Shown here one piece after another: positions 43,362 through 55,033 of a stretch of 64,000 bases of DNA; the stretch's first letter is position 1, and each line of letters starts with the position of its first letter. The notes under the pieces are model-generated. The model had not been told where the DNA came from. It ran no database searches and worked only from the letters and a program-made list of their open reading frames with translations. The position numbers were made by a program, and so were the translations under genes. The stretch covers positions 2,790,001 through 2,854,000 of the forward strand of contig NZ_CP099966.1 in assembly GCF_025403485.1 (NCBI RefSeq). The letters run 5' to 3'. The stretch comes from Chryseobacterium paludis (GTDB taxonomy: Bacteria; Bacteroidota; Bacteroidia; Flavobacteriales; Weeksellaceae).

Positions 43362-45569
43362 ATGAAAAAAATCATTTTTTTGTTAGCTGCTTCAGCGCAA
43401 TCGCTGGCAATGGCTAATGACATCCATTTTGATAACAAAATGGAAAAATCAAAATTAACGGCAAGCAGATTCATCGTGCCTTCAGGGATCTCACCCACCA
43501 GCGTTAATTTTGTTAATTCAGAATATTACGCTAATGTATATTCTACAGGAACTCTGGCTGTACCATACACTGGGGGAGCTTATTCGGCAATGAGTATAGC
43601 ATCCCAAGGAGTAACAGGATTAACAGCCGTAGCCAATGCCGGAACTGGGGGGAATATTACGTTCAATATAAGTGGAACTCCCTCTGCCGTAGGTACAGCA
43701 TACTTCTGGACTGTTATCAATAATACTCCTGTTCAATTTCAGGTTACTGTAAAAGAAGCGTTAAGCAGCGAAAGGGTAGCCTCTTTAGACTGTTCTTCTG
43801 CAACCGTTGTCGGAACTTTTTCTGCAAACATGCCAAGCGCAGGAAGCAAGGATATTCTATATACAGGAGGTAACGGACGTCCTTATTTAGAGAAACAAAT
43901 AATCTCTACCGGAGTAACCGGATTAACTGCTGTATTGAATAGTGGAACATTGAACTCCGGTAATTCAGTTCCGGGAAAACTTTCACTTCAAATTTACGGT
44001 GTTCCAAGTAGTGCAGGAAAAGCTTATTTCACAGTATCTTTTGGTGGACAAAATTGTACTTTCTCTGTAGATGTGACCGATGCTGACGGAAGTGTTCTTT
44101 CTTTAAACTGTGCTGCATCAGAAGCAACAGGATCATTTATAGTAGGCGCTAACAGCAATGGTGCAAAAATAGTACAATATTTCTCTGGTAATGGAAAAGC
44201 TCATGCTCCGCAAGTAGCACATTCTACTGGGGTAACAGGGTTGACCGCAGTACTTACTGCCGGTGTATTAAATTCTGGTAATGGTAACATTACCTATCAA
44301 ATTTCAGGTGTTCCCGCTAGTGCAGGTACCGCAAATTTTGTAGCAAGAATAGGAAATCAAACTTGTACATTCTCAGTGAATGTAGGAAGCCATCCTACTG
44401 TTACAAGCCTAAATTGTAATGGTACATTAACAGGTACTTACAGAAAGAAAAGTTATACATCCAACGGAACTAAAGTAGTCAGTTATCAAGGAGGTGCATC
44501 AAGCACTTACAATCAAATGGTAATCAACTCTACAGGAGTAACAGGATTAACCGCAGTAGCACAAGCTGGAATATTAAATAATGGTTCTGGTACTATTACT
44601 TATAAAATCACAGGAACTCCTCAATCCAGTGGTACGGCTACATTCACTGTAAACATTGGAAACAAATCTTGTTCATTTACGGTAAGAGTAGAAGATGAAA
44701 TCCTAGATGCAAATTGCAATTCTGCAGAAGACTTTGGTTACAACATATCTGAAAATCCCAATGCTCCGACAACTCTTATGATCGGAGGCGAGCAAGTAAA
44801 AGTATATAGAAAAACCACTAACAGAGCAAAATACCCAAGTTGTTATGCAGCATTTTCTCAGACCCAAAATGGAATTACTATGGGGAATGCCTGTGCACGT
44901 TTCAGAATGGGGAATGGTTATGTTAATAGTATGACGCTGGTATTCGATAGACCTGTTAATAATATTGGATTCAAATCAACTTGGTACGCAAATAACGATT
45001 CAGCAATCATAACGACCAAGGGTGGAGGAACACTAGAAATGAAAGGGATAGCTGGTGATGCTTCATTGGTTACCAACAATTCTGGAACTTTCTTAAGAAC
45101 AGCAGGTAACATATCTAGTAGAAATGCTGCAGGAGTTGCTTATATTATTTCGGCTAGCCAGCCTTACACAGAGCTTACTGTAACTTTTGACACTAAATAT
45201 GATGATGTTATTGTAGCCTTCAGTAAGTGCAGTGCACGTGTGGAAGACGAGGATAATGGTACAATTTCTAACAGAATGGCGTCAGTTTCAGCAAATGCAA
45301 TGAAAAATGATATTGAAACAAAAACTGTTACAACCAAGGAATCAACGATATTAAAATTATATCCAAACCCAGTAAAAGATTTTCTTAAGGTTTCTCCTAT
45401 CAAAGGGAAAGCTTCATATCAAATCTTTAATTTAGGAGGAAGACCAGTCGCTTCTGGTACTGTTTCAGAAGATACTTCAATAGATGTTACAAAACTTATG
45501 CAAGGTACTTACATCCTTACAGTAGAAGATGCTGATGGAAAGCATAGCAATAAATTTTTAAAAGACTAA
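43362..45569 (+). CDS. Surface protein with four tandem GVTGLTA domains and T9SS tail
   Basis: The 735-residue protein has a signal peptide (cleavage near LAMAND). Four tandem domains of about 100 residues follow. Their shared core GVTGLTA lies at about 83-89, 184-190, 290-296 and 392-398. Domains 2-4 start with a Cys (DCSS, NCAA, NCNG) and end with another in a GGQNCTFSV-like strand, so each may have one disulfide. A non-repeat domain at about 445-635 follows (YPSCYAAFSQTQNG ... LVFDRPVNNIGF). The last 75 residues are a T9SS type A sorting domain (LKLYPNPVKDFLKVSPIKG). An adhesin or surface-layer role is inferred. The function is unknown. Confidence 0.8.
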   Translation: MKKIIFLLAASAQSLAMANDIHFDNKMEKSKLTASRFIVPSGISPTSVNFVNSEYYANVYSTGTLAVPYTGGAYSAMSIASQGVTGLTAVANAGTGGNITFNISGTPSAVGTAYFWTVINNTPVQFQVTVKEALSSERVASLDCSSATVVGTFSANMPSAGSKDILYTGGNGRPYLEKQIISTGVTGLTAVLNSGTLNSGNSVPGKLSLQIYGVPSSAGKAYFTVSFGGQNCTFSVDVTDADGSVLSLNCAASEATGSFIVGANSNGAKIVQYFSGNGKAHAPQVAHSTGVTGLTAVLTAGVLNSGNGNITYQISGVPASAGTANFVARIGNQTCTFSVNVGSHPTVTSLNCNGTLTGTYRKKSYTSNGTKVVSYQGGASSTYNQMVINSTGVTGLTAVAQAGILNNGSGTITYKITGTPQSSGTATFTVNIGNKSCSFTVRVEDEILDANCNSAEDFGYNISENPNAPTTLMIGGEQVKVYRKTTNRAKYPSCYAAFSQTQNGITMGNACARFRMGNGYVNSMTLVFDRPVNNIGFKSTWYANNDSAIITTKGGGTLEMKGIAGDASLVTNNSGTFLRTAGNISSRNAAGVAYIISASQPYTELTVTFDTKYDDVIVAFSKCSARVEDEDNGTISNRMASVSANAMKNDIETKTVTTKESTILKLYPNPVKDFLKVSPIKGKASYQIFNLGGRPVASGTVSEDTSIDVTKLMQGTYILTVEDADGKHSNKFLKD

Positions 45570-45643
45570 TTTTTAATGTCTATTTAAATATAAAAACTGT
45601 TTAAAAATTCTATACTGAAGAATAGAAAAATCATAAAACAGCA

Positions 45644-45673
45644 AAAGATGGCCGGATTTTTCCGGCCATCTTT
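45644..45673 (+). terminator. Terminator after the repeat-protein gene
   Basis: A 13-base stem (AAAGATGGCCGGA / TCCGGCCATCTTT) closes on TTTT and is followed by T-rich sequence. From here to 45881 (about 200 bases) I see nothing else. Confidence 0.9.
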
Positions 45674-45881
45674 ATTTTATAGATCAATTTTATATCAAAT
45701 AATCCGTGATATTAGTAGAACTTTTTAGCCTGAAATATGATATGTAATCGGATCAGTATTTACTTACTGGGGAAAAAAGGCAAAAATACAACCATAATAT
45801 TTTTATGTACCCCATCAGAATTTTAGATATTTTTTTAAGGTTAATTTTTATTATTAATCTTACATGATATAATAAAAAAAA

Positions 45882-45899
45882 GCCTCAATAAATTGAGGC
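45882..45899 (-). terminator. Terminator of the rpoBC-DUF3467 transcript
   Basis: The perfect hairpin GCCTCAATAAATTGAGGC is followed on the minus strand by a T run. An exact copy of the hairpin lies at 40011, in the duplicated fragment. Confidence 0.85.
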
Positions 45900-45924
45900 A
45901 TTCTGATTTATTTTAAGAAAAATC

Positions 45925-46233
45925 TTATGCTTGTACATTGTTACCTCCTAAAACGAAAGGCTCAACTTCTTTGATTTCTCCAAATTGTTGCTCGTAGTTA
46001 GCGATGTTTTGTTGAAGAGCAGATAATACTCTTTTAGCATGAAGAGGAGCAAGAATGATTCTTGATCTCACTTTAGCTTGTTGAACACCTGGCATTAATT
46101 GGATGAAATCCACTACAAACTCAGATGGAGAGTGGTTCACTAAAGCTAAGTTAGCATAGATACCAGCAGCTACCATTTCATTCAGTTCGATGTTGATGTT
46201 TCCGTCTTGTGGATTTTGATTTTGATTGTCCAT
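45925..46233 (-). CDS. DUF3467 domain protein
   Basis: The 102-residue protein belongs to DUF3467 (NINIELNEMVAAGIYANLALVNHSPSEFVVDFIQLMPGVQQAKVRSRIILAPLHAKRVLSALQQNI, shown in parts: VAAGIYANLALVNHSPSEFV; FIQLMPGVQQAKVRSRII). It has no signal peptide and is thought to be cytoplasmic. It follows rpoC by 86 bases, the usual place in Flavobacteriia, suggesting cotranscription. Its last 15 codons and terminator are duplicated at 40011. Confidence 0.9.
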   Translation of the reverse strand: MDNQNQNPQDGNINIELNEMVAAGIYANLALVNHSPSEFVVDFIQLMPGVQQAKVRSRIILAPLHAKRVLSALQQNIANYEQQFGEIKEVEPFVLGGNNVQA

Positions 46234-46319
46234 GTTTTCTTTAAATATTTTTTTGTTTAAAAAGTTTCAGGCCTCTAATTTAAAATTTAAACTTGAATCC
46301 TGAAACTTTTATATACATT

Positions 46320-49300
46320 TTAGTTAATATCTTCGAATTCTTTTTTAGAACCTACGATTACACTCTGATACTCTTTAAGACCTGTACCTGCAGGAATTCT
46401 GTGTCCTACAATTACATTTTCTTTAAGACCGCTAAGGAAATCTACTTTCCCAGCAACTGCTGCTTCGTTAAGAACCTTAGTGGTTTCCTGGAACGATGCT
46501 GCAGACATGAATGACTTGGTTTGAAGAGCTGCTCTTGTGATCCCTTGCAATACAGGCGTTGCTGTAGCAGGAAGTGCTTCTCTTACTTCTACCAGTTTTT
46601 GATCTTCACGTTTCAGTTTAGAGTTTTCATCTCTTAGTTCTCTTGCTGTAATCATCTGACCTGGTCTGAATTCTTTTGACTCACCAGCTTCAACAACTAC
46701 TTTAAGACCAAATACTCTGTTGTTCTCTTCTAAGAAATCGTATTTATGTTCTAAAGCTCCTTCAAGGAATTGAGTATCACCTCCGTCAACGATAGATACT
46801 TTTGTCATCATCTGTCTTACGATAATTTCAAAGTGCTTATCATCAATTTTTACCCCTTGCAGACGGTAAACTTCCTGAATTTCATTTACAAGATATTCCT
46901 GAACCGCAGTTGGACCTTTAATTCTTAAGATATCATCTGGAGTAATAGAACCATCAGAAAGCGGAGAACCAGCTCTTACGAAGTCATTCTCCTGAACCAA
47001 GATCTGATTAGAAAGTTTCACTAAGTAAATTTTTCTTTCTCCTGTCTTAGCCTCTACAATAAGTTCACGGTTACCTCTCTTAATTTTTCCATAAGAAACT
47101 ACCCCATCAATTTCTGTAACAACCGCTGGGTTTGAAGGGTTTCTTGCTTCGAATAATTCGGTTACTCTTGGAAGACCTCCGGTGATATCCCCTGCTTTTG
47201 CAGATTTTCTTGGGATCTTGATCAAGACTTTACCAGCCTTAATTTTTTCACCATCATTTACCATTAAGTGGGCTCCTACCGGTAAGTTATAAGCTCTTTG
47301 CTCAACACCTTTAGAGTCTACCACCTTCAAGGTAGGTACGGCTTTCTTATTTCTAGATTCAGAGATTACTTTCTCTTCGAATCCTGTTTGTTCGTCAATT
47401 TCCAACTGGAATGAAATACCCTGAATAATATCTTCGTATTCTACTTTACCAGAAGTTTCAGCAATGATAACCGCGTTATACGGATCCCACTTACAGATAA
47501 TATCACCTTTCTTCACTTTATCACCAGGTTTTACCGCCAATACTGAACCGTAAGGTACGTTAGCGATCATCAATGGTGTTTTAGTTTCGTTATCAGCGAC
47601 TAATCTAAATTCCGTAGAACGAGATACTACTACTTCAGCAGTGTTTCCGTTTTCATCTTCAGAAGTAATTGTTCTTACTTCATCCATTTCAACGATACCA
47701 TCTCTTCTTGCTACGATTGAAGGATTTTCTGATACGTTACCTGCAGTACCCCCTTGGTGGAAGGTTCTCAATGTTAACTGAGTTCCCGGTTCACCAATTG
47801 ATTGTGCACCAATTACACCTACCGCTTCACCCATGTGAATTACTTTACCTGTTGCCAAGTTTCTACCGTAACATTTAGCACAGATACCTTTCTTAGCTTC
47901 ACAAGTTAATGGAGAACGAACTTCAACAGCTTCTAAACCTGTTTCTTCAATTCTCTTAGCTAATTCTTCATTGATCACCTGATCAGCCTCAGCAATTAAC
48001 TCATCTGTTTCAGGATCATAGATATTATGAAGAGAAACTCTACCTAAAATTCTTTCAGAGATCTTCTCAACGATCTCGTCATTTTTCTTCAGGGCAGTAA
48101 CCTCAGTACCTCTTAAAGTACCACAATCTACTTCTGTAACGATAACATCCTGAGCTACGTCTACTAATCTTCTTGTTAAGTAACCTGCATCGGCAGTCTT
48201 AAGAGCGGTATCCGCAAGACCCTTACGTGCACCGTGGGTAGAGATAAAGTACTCTAAGATCGAAAGACCTTCCTTAAAGTTTGCAAGGATCGGGTTTTCG
48301 ATGATCTCTGCACCAGTAGAACCGGCTTTCTGCGGTTTTGCCATCAAACCTCTCATCCCTGATAACTGACGGATCTGTTCTTTAGACCCCCTCGCACCAG
48401 AATCAAGCATCATATATACAGAGTTGAATCCACCTTGATCGGTTTTCATTCTGCTCATGATCATCTCAGTTAATCCAGCATTTGTGTTTGTCCAAACGTC
48501 AATTACCTGGTTATAACGTTCTGTATCTGTAATAAGACCCATGTTATAGTTGGCTCTAATTTCATCTACAGTTCCGATTGCCTGAGCGACCATTTGTTTT
48601 TTCTCAACAGGAACCACAATATCCCCAAGTGAGAACGAAAGACCACCTTTAAATGCGTTCGAATATCCAAGATCCTTCATTGCGTCCAAGAACTTCACTG
48701 TTGTAGGGAAGTCAGTATCTGCAAGAATTTTACCGATAACGTTTCTTAATGATTTCTTAGTTAGAAGTTCATTAATATATCCTGATTGTTTAGGTACAAT
48801 TTGGTTGAACAAAATTCTACCAACTGTCGTTTCAATTAATCTAATTACTAATTCTCCATCTTCTTTAACCGGTAGTCTACATCTTACCTTAGCATTTAAA
48901 GAAACTTTACCTTCTGCATAAGCAATTTCTGCTTCCTCAGGAGAATAGAATGCAAGACCTTCACCTTTTACTTTCATATCTTCTGTAGAACTCAATTCTT
49001 TAGTCATGAAATAAAGACCAAGAACCATGTCCTGAGAAGGTACTGTAATTGGAGAACCATTAGCAGGGTTCAAAATATTCTGAGAACCTAACATCAATAA
49101 CTGAGCTTCCAAAATCGCTTCTGGGCCTAACGGTAAGTGTACCGCCATCTGGTCACCATCGAAATCGGCATTGAAGGCTGTTGTTACCAACGGGTGTAGT
49201 TGAATAGCTTTACCTTCGATCATCTTAGGTTGGAAAGCCTGAATACCCAATCTGTGAAGAGTAGGTGCCCTGTTCAATAGAACCGGGTGGCCTTTCATCA

Positions 49301-50585
49301 CGTTTTCAAGGATATCATAAACTACAGGTTCTTTTCTATCAATAATTCTCTTCGCAGATTTTACTGTTTTTACAATCCCTCTTTCAATTAGTTTTCTAAT
49401 GATAAATGGTTTGTAAAGTTCTGCTGCCATATCTTTAGGGATACCACATTCGTGAAGTTTTAGGTTTGGACCTACAACAATTACCGAACGCGCAGAGTAA
49501 TCTACCCTTTTCCCTAGTAAGTTCTGACGGAAACGACCTTGCTTACCTTTCAATGAATCTGAAAGTGATTTCAATGGTCTGTTTGATTCAGATTTTACGG
49601 CAGAAGATTTTCTTGTATTATCGAATAGTGAATCTACTGATTCCTGAAGCATACGCTTCTCGTTTCTTAAGATTACTTCTGGAGCTTTGATCTCCAATAG
49701 TCTCTTTAAACGGTTGTTTCTGATAATAACTCTTCTGTAAAGGTCATTTAAGTCAGAAGTAGCGAAACGTCCTCCATCCAATGGAACCAATGGTCTCAGT
49801 TCTGGTGGTATTACAGGAAGTACACGCATGATCATCCACTCCGGTCTGTTGATCATTCTAGTATTTGCACCTCTCAATGCTTCTACAACGTTCAATCTTT
49901 TAAGAGCTTCAGTTCTTCTTTGTTTAGAACCTTCATTGTGAGCTTTGTGTCTCAAATCGAAAGACAATGCATCAAGATCAATTCTCTTTAATAATTCTTC
50001 TACAGCTTCAGCACCCATTTTAGCGATGAATTTGTTTGGATCAGAATCATCAAGATATTGATTTTCAACAGGAAGAGTTTCCATGATATCAAGGTACTCT
50101 TCTTCTGTTAAGAATTCCATTTTATCAAAATCAGAACCATCTAATTTTTTAGCAATACCTTGCTGAATTACTACGTATCTCTCGTAGTAGATGATCATAT
50201 CTAATTTTTTAGAAGGAATACCTAAAAGGTAACCGATTTTGTTTGGTAAAGAACGGAAATACCAGATATGAGCGATAGGAACAACAAGATTAATGTGTCC
50301 AATTCTCTCTCTTCTTACTTTCTTCTCTGTAACTTCAACCCCACAACGGTCACAAACGATCCCCTTATAACGAATTCTCTTATACTTTCCACAAGCACAT
50401 TCGTAATCTTTAATTGGACCAAAGATTTTTTCACAGAACAAACCATCTCTTTCAGGCTTATGCGTTCTGTAGTTAATAGTTTCCGGTTTTAGGATCTCCC
50501 CTCTTGAATCCTGAAGAATGGATTCCGGAGAAGCTAAACCGATGGTTATTTTATTAAATCTACTTGATTTATTTTTATTTGACAT
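46320..50585 (-). CDS. rpoC: DNA-directed RNA polymerase subunit beta'
   Basis: The 1421-residue protein is full length for Bacteroidota. It has the zinc-binding [21 protein letters not shown] near the N-terminus, the active-site motif [14 protein letters not shown] that holds the catalytic Mg2+, the second zinc site [16 protein letters not shown] and a trigger-loop region [20 protein letters not shown]. It pairs with rpoB (80 bases upstream) to form the catalytic core of RNA polymerase. The C-terminal end is intact. Confidence 0.98.
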   Translation of the reverse strand: MSNKNKSSRFNKITIGLASPESILQDSRGEILKPETINYRTHKPERDGLFCEKIFGPIKDYECACGKYKRIRYKGIVCDRCGVEVTEKKVRRERIGHINLVVPIAHIWYFRSLPNKIGYLLGIPSKKLDMIIYYERYVVIQQGIAKKLDGSDFDKMEFLTEEEYLDIMETLPVENQYLDDSDPNKFIAKMGAEAVEELLKRIDLDALSFDLRHKAHNEGSKQRRTEALKRLNVVEALRGANTRMINRPEWMIMRVLPVIPPELRPLVPLDGGRFATSDLNDLYRRVIIRNNRLKRLLEIKAPEVILRNEKRMLQESVDSLFDNTRKSSAVKSESNRPLKSLSDSLKGKQGRFRQNLLGKRVDYSARSVIVVGPNLKLHECGIPKDMAAELYKPFIIRKLIERGIVKTVKSAKRIIDRKEPVVYDILENVMKGHPVLLNRAPTLHRLGIQAFQPKMIEGKAIQLHPLVTTAFNADFDGDQMAVHLPLGPEAILEAQLLMLGSQNILNPANGSPITVPSQDMVLGLYFMTKELSSTEDMKVKGEGLAFYSPEEAEIAYAEGKVSLNAKVRCRLPVKEDGELVIRLIETTVGRILFNQIVPKQSGYINELLTKKSLRNVIGKILADTDFPTTVKFLDAMKDLGYSNAFKGGLSFSLGDIVVPVEKKQMVAQAIGTVDEIRANYNMGLITDTERYNQVIDVWTNTNAGLTEMIMSRMKTDQGGFNSVYMMLDSGARGSKEQIRQLSGMRGLMAKPQKAGSTGAEIIENPILANFKEGLSILEYFISTHGARKGLADTALKTADAGYLTRRLVDVAQDVIVTEVDCGTLRGTEVTALKKNDEIVEKISERILGRVSLHNIYDPETDELIAEADQVINEELAKRIEETGLEAVEVRSPLTCEAKKGICAKCYGRNLATGKVIHMGEAVGVIGAQSIGEPGTQLTLRTFHQGGTAGNVSENPSIVARRDGIVEMDEVRTITSEDENGNTAEVVVSRSTEFRLVADNETKTPLMIANVPYGSVLAVKPGDKVKKGDIICKWDPYNAVIIAETSGKVEYEDIIQGISFQLEIDEQTGFEEKVISESRNKKAVPTLKVVDSKGVEQRAYNLPVGAHLMVNDGEKIKAGKVLIKIPRKSAKAGDITGGLPRVTELFEARNPSNPAVVTEIDGVVSYGKIKRGNRELIVEAKTGERKIYLVKLSNQILVQENDFVRAGSPLSDGSITPDDILRIKGPTAVQEYLVNEIQEVYRLQGVKIDDKHFEIIVRQMMTKVSIVDGGDTQFLEGALEHKYDFLEENNRVFGLKVVVEAGESKEFRPGQMITARELRDENSKLKREDQKLVEVREALPATATPVLQGITRAALQTKSFMSAASFQETTKVLNEAAVAGKVDFLSGLKENVIVGHRIPAGTGLKEYQSVIVGSKKEFEDIN

Positions 50586-50665
50586 TTTTTAGATTTTAGA
50601 TTTTGGATTATAAATTTTGGATTTAAATTCTGAACTGATCAAAATTCAACACTCAAAATTTAAAA

Positions 50666-53600
50666 TTATTCCTCTAGTCTTACATCAAGTCCAAGTCCTT
50701 GTAACTCGTGAAGTAATACATTGAATGATTCCGGAATACCTGGTTCAGGCATAGATTCACCTTTTGCAATTGCTTCATAAGTTTTTGCTCTACCAATCAC
50801 GTCATCTGACTTCACAGTCAAGATTTCTCTCAAGATATTTGATGCTCCGAATGCTTCAAGAGCCCAAACCTCCATCTCTCCAAATCTCTGACCCCCGAAT
50901 TGAGCTTTACCTCCTAACGGCTGCTGAGTAATTAATGAGTAAGGACCAATAGAACGTGCGTGCATCTTGTCATCTACCATGTGTCCTAGTTTCAACATAT
51001 AGATTACCCCTACTGTTGCAGGCTGAGTAAATCTTTCTCCAGTACCACCATCATAAAGGTGAGTGTTACCAAATTTAGGAAGACTTGCCTTTTCAGTATA
51101 TTCAGTAATCTGATCAAGAGTTGCTCCATCGAAGATTGGTGTAGCGAACGTCATTCCTAATTTCTGACCAGCCCATCCAAGAACTGTTTCATAAATCTGT
51201 CCGATGTTCATACGAGAAGGTACCCCAAGTGGATTCAATACGATATCTACTGGTGTTCCATCTTCTAAGAATGGCATATCTTCTTCACGAACGATTCTCG
51301 AAACGATACCTTTGTTACCGTGACGTCCTGCCATTTTATCTCCTACATTCAGTTTACGTTTTTTAGCAATATAAACCTTAGCTAACTTCATGATACCTGC
51401 TGGAAGCTCATCTCCGATAGAAATTGCAAATTTCTCACGGTTTTTAACCCCTTGGATATCGTTGAACTTGATTTTATAATTATGAATTAATTGTTTGATC
51501 AATTCATTTTTATCATTATCAACAGTCCAATCTGCACCGCTAACGTTAACGTAATCTTCAACTGAAGTCAATAATTTATGAGTAAATTTCACTCCTTTTC
51601 CGATAATTTCCTCGTCAAGGTCATTAGTAACCCCTTGAGAAGTTTTACCGCTTACAAGTGTATTTAATTTTTCAATTAAAGTATTTCTCAACTCATCAAA
51701 CTTAGCCTTGTAAGTGTTTTCAATTTCTTCAAGTTTAAGTTTTTCTTCAGTTCTTTTCTTTTTATCTTTAATATTTCTAGAGAACAATTTCTTGTTGATA
51801 ACAACACCTCTTAATGAAGAATCTGCTTTTAATGAAGCATCTTTTACATCACCAGCTTTGTCACCGAAAATCGCTCTAAGAAGTTTTTCTTCAGGAGTTG
51901 GGTCAGATTCACCTTTAGGTGTGATCTTACCGATCATAATATCACCAGGCTTCACTTCAGCACCAATTCTGATCATCCCGTTTTCATCAAGATCTTTAGT
52001 TGCTTCTTCTGAAACGTTTGGAATATCTGCTGTCAATTCTTCCATACCTAATTTGGTATCACGAACTTCAAGAGAATATTCATCCACGTGGATCGAAGTA
52101 AACCAGTCTTCACGAACTACTTTTTCATTGATTACGATCGCATCCTCAAAGTTATATCCTTTCCAAGGCATGAACGCAACCACTAAGTTTCTACCAAGAG
52201 CCAATTCTCCGTTTTCAGTAGCATAACCATCACAAAGTACCTGTCCTTTTTCTACAGTTTCACCAATTCTTACGTTTGGTCTCAATGTAATAGTTGTACT
52301 CTGGTTGGTTTTTCTAAACTTAGTCAGTTTATATGTTTTCGTAGCAGATTCGAATGATACTAAATCTTCGTCATCGCTTCTTTCATATTTAATAGTAATT
52401 TGATCAGCATCTACATACTCTACAGTACCATTACCTTCAGCATTGATCAAAATTCTAGAATCTTTCGCAACTTGTTGTTCCAGACCCGTACCCACGATTG
52501 GAGCTTGTGGCTTCAATAGAGGAACTGCCTGACGCATCATGTTTGATCCCATCAATGCACGGTTCGCATCATCATGTTCCAAGAATGGAATTAATGAAGC
52601 TGAAATACCAGAGATCTGGTTTGGTGCAACATCGATAAGATTAACTTCAGATGGCTCAACTACCGGATAATCTCCATCTAGTCTCGCAATAATTCTTTCA
52701 GTTAAGAATTCACCATTATCATTCAATTCAACGTTTGCTTGAGCAATAACTTTATCTTCTTCGTCTTCTGCATTCAGATAAATAGGAGCAGCATCAAGAT
52801 CGATCTTACTGTTCTCTACTTTTCTATATGGAGTTTCGATGAAACCTAAGTTGTTAATTTTAGCATAGATACCTAAAGAAGAGATCAAACCAATGTTTGG
52901 TCCTTCTGGAGTTTCAATCGGACAAATTCTTCCATAGTGAGTATGGTGAACGTCACGAACCTCGAAACCTGCTCTTTCTCTTGATAAACCACCAGGTCCT
53001 AGGGCAGAAAGTCTACGCTTGTGCGTGATCTCTGACAATGGGTTGGTTTGGTCCATGAACTGAGAAAGCTGGTTGGTACCAAAGAATGAGTTAATAACTG
53101 ATGTTAAAGTCTTAGCATTCACCAAATCAAGAGGAGTAAAGATCTCGTTATCTCTAACGTTCATTCTTTCCTTAATCGTTCTGGCAATTCTTGAAAGACC
53201 TACACCGAATTGTCCTGCTAACTGCTCTCCAACAGTTTTAATTCTTCTGTTAGAAAGGTGGTCAATATCATCTACCTCTGCTTTTGAATTTACCAATTCA
53301 ATTAAGTGTCTTACAATAGCGATAATATCTTCTTTTGTAAGAACTTCAGTTGTTGTAGGAATATTAAGACCTAATTTTTTGTTCAATCTGTAACGTCCTA
53401 CTTCTCCTAATGAGTATCTCTGCTCAGAGAAGAATAATTTTTCAATAATTCCTCTAGCTGTTTCCTCATCTGGTGGATCTGCATTTCTTAACTGACGGTA
53501 AATATATTCTACTGCTTCTTTTTCAGAGTTAGTAGGGTCTTTCTGTAATGTATTCTGGATGATAGAGAATTCATTGCTGTTTTCTTTGTGGATCAAGATA

Positions 53601-54487
53601 GATTTCACACCAGCATCAAGAATAAGATCTAAATGCTCTTTTTCAAGAACAGTTTCTCTATCCAGGATAATTTCATTTCTTTCGATAGAAACAACCTCAC
53701 CAGTGTCTTCATCTACGAAATCTTCGAACCAAGTGTTCAATACTCTCGCAGCTAATGTTCTTCCCTCCACTTTTTTAAGAGCAGCTTTAGAAACTTTCAC
53801 TTCTTCCGCAAGGTCGAAGATCTGAAGGATATCTTTATCAGATTCAAATCCGATAGCTCTTAATAAAGTAGTTAATGGTAACTTCTTCTTACGGTCAATA
53901 TACGCATACATTACGCTATTGATATCCGTAGTAAATTCCATCCAAGATCCTTTGAAAGGGATAATTCTTGAATAGTAAAGTTTAGTTCCGTTTGCGTGGT
54001 AAGTTTGCCCGAAGAATACACCAGGTGAACGGTGTAACTGCGTAACGATAACTCTCTCAGCACCATTGATGATGAAAGAACCACTAGGTGTCATATAAGG
54101 AACCGGACCTAAATATACGTCCTGAACTACTGTTTGGAAATCCTCGTGCTCAGGGTCTGTACAATACAACTTAAGTCTTGCTTTAAGAGGAACGGAATAC
54201 GTTAAACCTCTTTCTACACACTCGTCGATTGAATAACGTGGAGAATCTACCAGATAATCTAAGAATTCCAATACGAATTGGTTTCTTGAATCTGTAATTG
54301 GGAAATTTTCCTGGAAAGTCTTATGCAGACCTTCTTTTTTCCTGTCTTCAGGAAGGGTATCAAGCTGGAAAAACTCTTTAAAAGACTCTAATTGGATATC
54401 CAAGAAGTCAGGAGTAATAATTTTTCCTTTCGCTGATGAGAAATTAATTCTCTGATTTCCCCTAGTTGTTACTGTTGTTTTACTCAT
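50666..54487 (-). CDS. rpoB: DNA-directed RNA polymerase subunit beta
   Basis: The 1273-residue subunit carries the rifampicin-binding region with [34 protein letters not shown], and the sites [10 protein letters not shown] and GRHGNKG near the active centre. Length and sequence are normal for Bacteroidota. It heads the rpoB-rpoC-DUF3467 unit. In front of it are a 546-base gap with its own promoter, a leader of about 317 bases and a terminator after rplL, so it may be transcribed apart from the ribosomal protein genes. Confidence 0.98.
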   Translation of the reverse strand: MSKTTVTTRGNQRINFSSAKGKIITPDFLDIQLESFKEFFQLDTLPEDRKKEGLHKTFQENFPITDSRNQFVLEFLDYLVDSPRYSIDECVERGLTYSVPLKARLKLYCTDPEHEDFQTVVQDVYLGPVPYMTPSGSFIINGAERVIVTQLHRSPGVFFGQTYHANGTKLYYSRIIPFKGSWMEFTTDINSVMYAYIDRKKKLPLTTLLRAIGFESDKDILQIFDLAEEVKVSKAALKKVEGRTLAARVLNTWFEDFVDEDTGEVVSIERNEIILDRETVLEKEHLDLILDAGVKSILIHKENSNEFSIIQNTLQKDPTNSEKEAVEYIYRQLRNADPPDEETARGIIEKLFFSEQRYSLGEVGRYRLNKKLGLNIPTTTEVLTKEDIIAIVRHLIELVNSKAEVDDIDHLSNRRIKTVGEQLAGQFGVGLSRIARTIKERMNVRDNEIFTPLDLVNAKTLTSVINSFFGTNQLSQFMDQTNPLSEITHKRRLSALGPGGLSRERAGFEVRDVHHTHYGRICPIETPEGPNIGLISSLGIYAKINNLGFIETPYRKVENSKIDLDAAPIYLNAEDEEDKVIAQANVELNDNGEFLTERIIARLDGDYPVVEPSEVNLIDVAPNQISGISASLIPFLEHDDANRALMGSNMMRQAVPLLKPQAPIVGTGLEQQVAKDSRILINAEGNGTVEYVDADQITIKYERSDDEDLVSFESATKTYKLTKFRKTNQSTTITLRPNVRIGETVEKGQVLCDGYATENGELALGRNLVVAFMPWKGYNFEDAIVINEKVVREDWFTSIHVDEYSLEVRDTKLGMEELTADIPNVSEEATKDLDENGMIRIGAEVKPGDIMIGKITPKGESDPTPEEKLLRAIFGDKAGDVKDASLKADSSLRGVVINKKLFSRNIKDKKKRTEEKLKLEEIENTYKAKFDELRNTLIEKLNTLVSGKTSQGVTNDLDEEIIGKGVKFTHKLLTSVEDYVNVSGADWTVDNDKNELIKQLIHNYKIKFNDIQGVKNREKFAISIGDELPAGIMKLAKVYIAKKRKLNVGDKMAGRHGNKGIVSRIVREEDMPFLEDGTPVDIVLNPLGVPSRMNIGQIYETVLGWAGQKLGMTFATPIFDGATLDQITEYTEKASLPKFGNTHLYDGGTGERFTQPATVGVIYMLKLGHMVDDKMHARSIGPYSLITQQPLGGKAQFGGQRFGEMEVWALEAFGASNILREILTVKSDDVIGRAKTYEAIAKGESMPEPGIPESFNVLLHELQGLGLDVRLEE

Positions 54488-54804
54488 AAAACTTTTAAGA
54501 AGGGTTAAAAAATATTTTGATTTATAAAAAAATATCAGGAACAGAAGAAAGAAAATAGAGAAAAGATAAAAGACTTCAAATGTTTGGCGCTATTAGAAAT
54601 AGTCTTTATTCTTTTTTCTTTATTCTAAGAATCTGATTCCTAACTGCAACACTGGTATATCTTTTCACAGCGTAATGCAAAATATTCTTAATACTTTTGA
54701 GGCAGAAATTTCGTAACACCTATAAACATAAAATCCCCTTCATCATTATGAAAGAGTTGATTTATAATATTTTATAGATTTACAAACAATTATTAGCGCC
54801 AAAA
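54488..54804 (-). promoter_or_regulatory. Long structured 5' leader of rpoB
   Basis: If transcription starts near 54804, rpoB has a 317-base leader. Its first bases (TTTGGCGCTA, read on the minus strand) are the exact complement of TAGCGCCAAA at 54583-54592. The latter lies in the loop of a hairpin with the 7-base stem AAAGACT / AGTCTTT (54569-54607). The two pairings together would make a pseudoknot. No known riboswitch is recognised. Confidence 0.5.
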
Positions 54805-54810
54805 GAGGAG

Positions 54811-54842
54811 CAAAGGTACAAAAAGTTATCCACATTCACAAG
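54811..54842 (-). promoter_or_regulatory. rpoB promoter
   Basis: On the minus strand, CTTG (54839-54842) is followed after exactly 20 bases by TACCTTTG (54811-54818). Both the boxes and the spacing match the Bacteroidota consensus TTTG-N19-21-TAnnTTTG. Confidence 0.75.
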
Positions 54843-54988
54843 ATTTATTATGTAATGTATTAACGTAAAATGTATTAATGATTTCCAGGATGTGAATTAA
54901 TTTTAATAAAACCTTTAACGATGCTGCTAAAAGCATTCTCAAACTTAAAATTAATACTGGAAATATATCTAAAAAGAATCAATAAAAA

Positions 54989-55012
54989 AAGCCCGAACAA
55001 ATGTCCGGGCTT
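54989..55012 (-). terminator. Terminator between rplL and rpoB
   Basis: The stem AAGCCCG / CGGGCTT extends inward by two more pairs past one mismatch. On the minus strand it is followed by seven T, 22 bases after rplL. Confidence 0.9.
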
Positions 55013-55033
55013 ATATTTGTAAGATAAATTGAA

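Noticed and set aside
43590..44560. CRISPR-like array from the regular GTAACAGGATTAAC repeats
   Set aside because: The repeats are about 305 bases apart, vary in sequence and are in frame in a protein; they encode GVTGLTA domains.
40098..45881. An integrase or recombinase inside the repeat-bounded island
   Set aside because: None of the genes has tyrosine or serine recombinase motifs; the island claim rests on the direct repeat only.
51714..52226. 170-codon open frame on the plus strand inside rpoB
   Set aside because: The translation is Ser/Phe/Leu-rich, as expected from the reverse strand of a highly conserved gene.
54488..54804. A known riboswitch or ribosomal-protein leader in front of rpoB
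   Set aside because: No recognised riboswitch core or L10 binding fold was seen; only the unusual pairing is reported.
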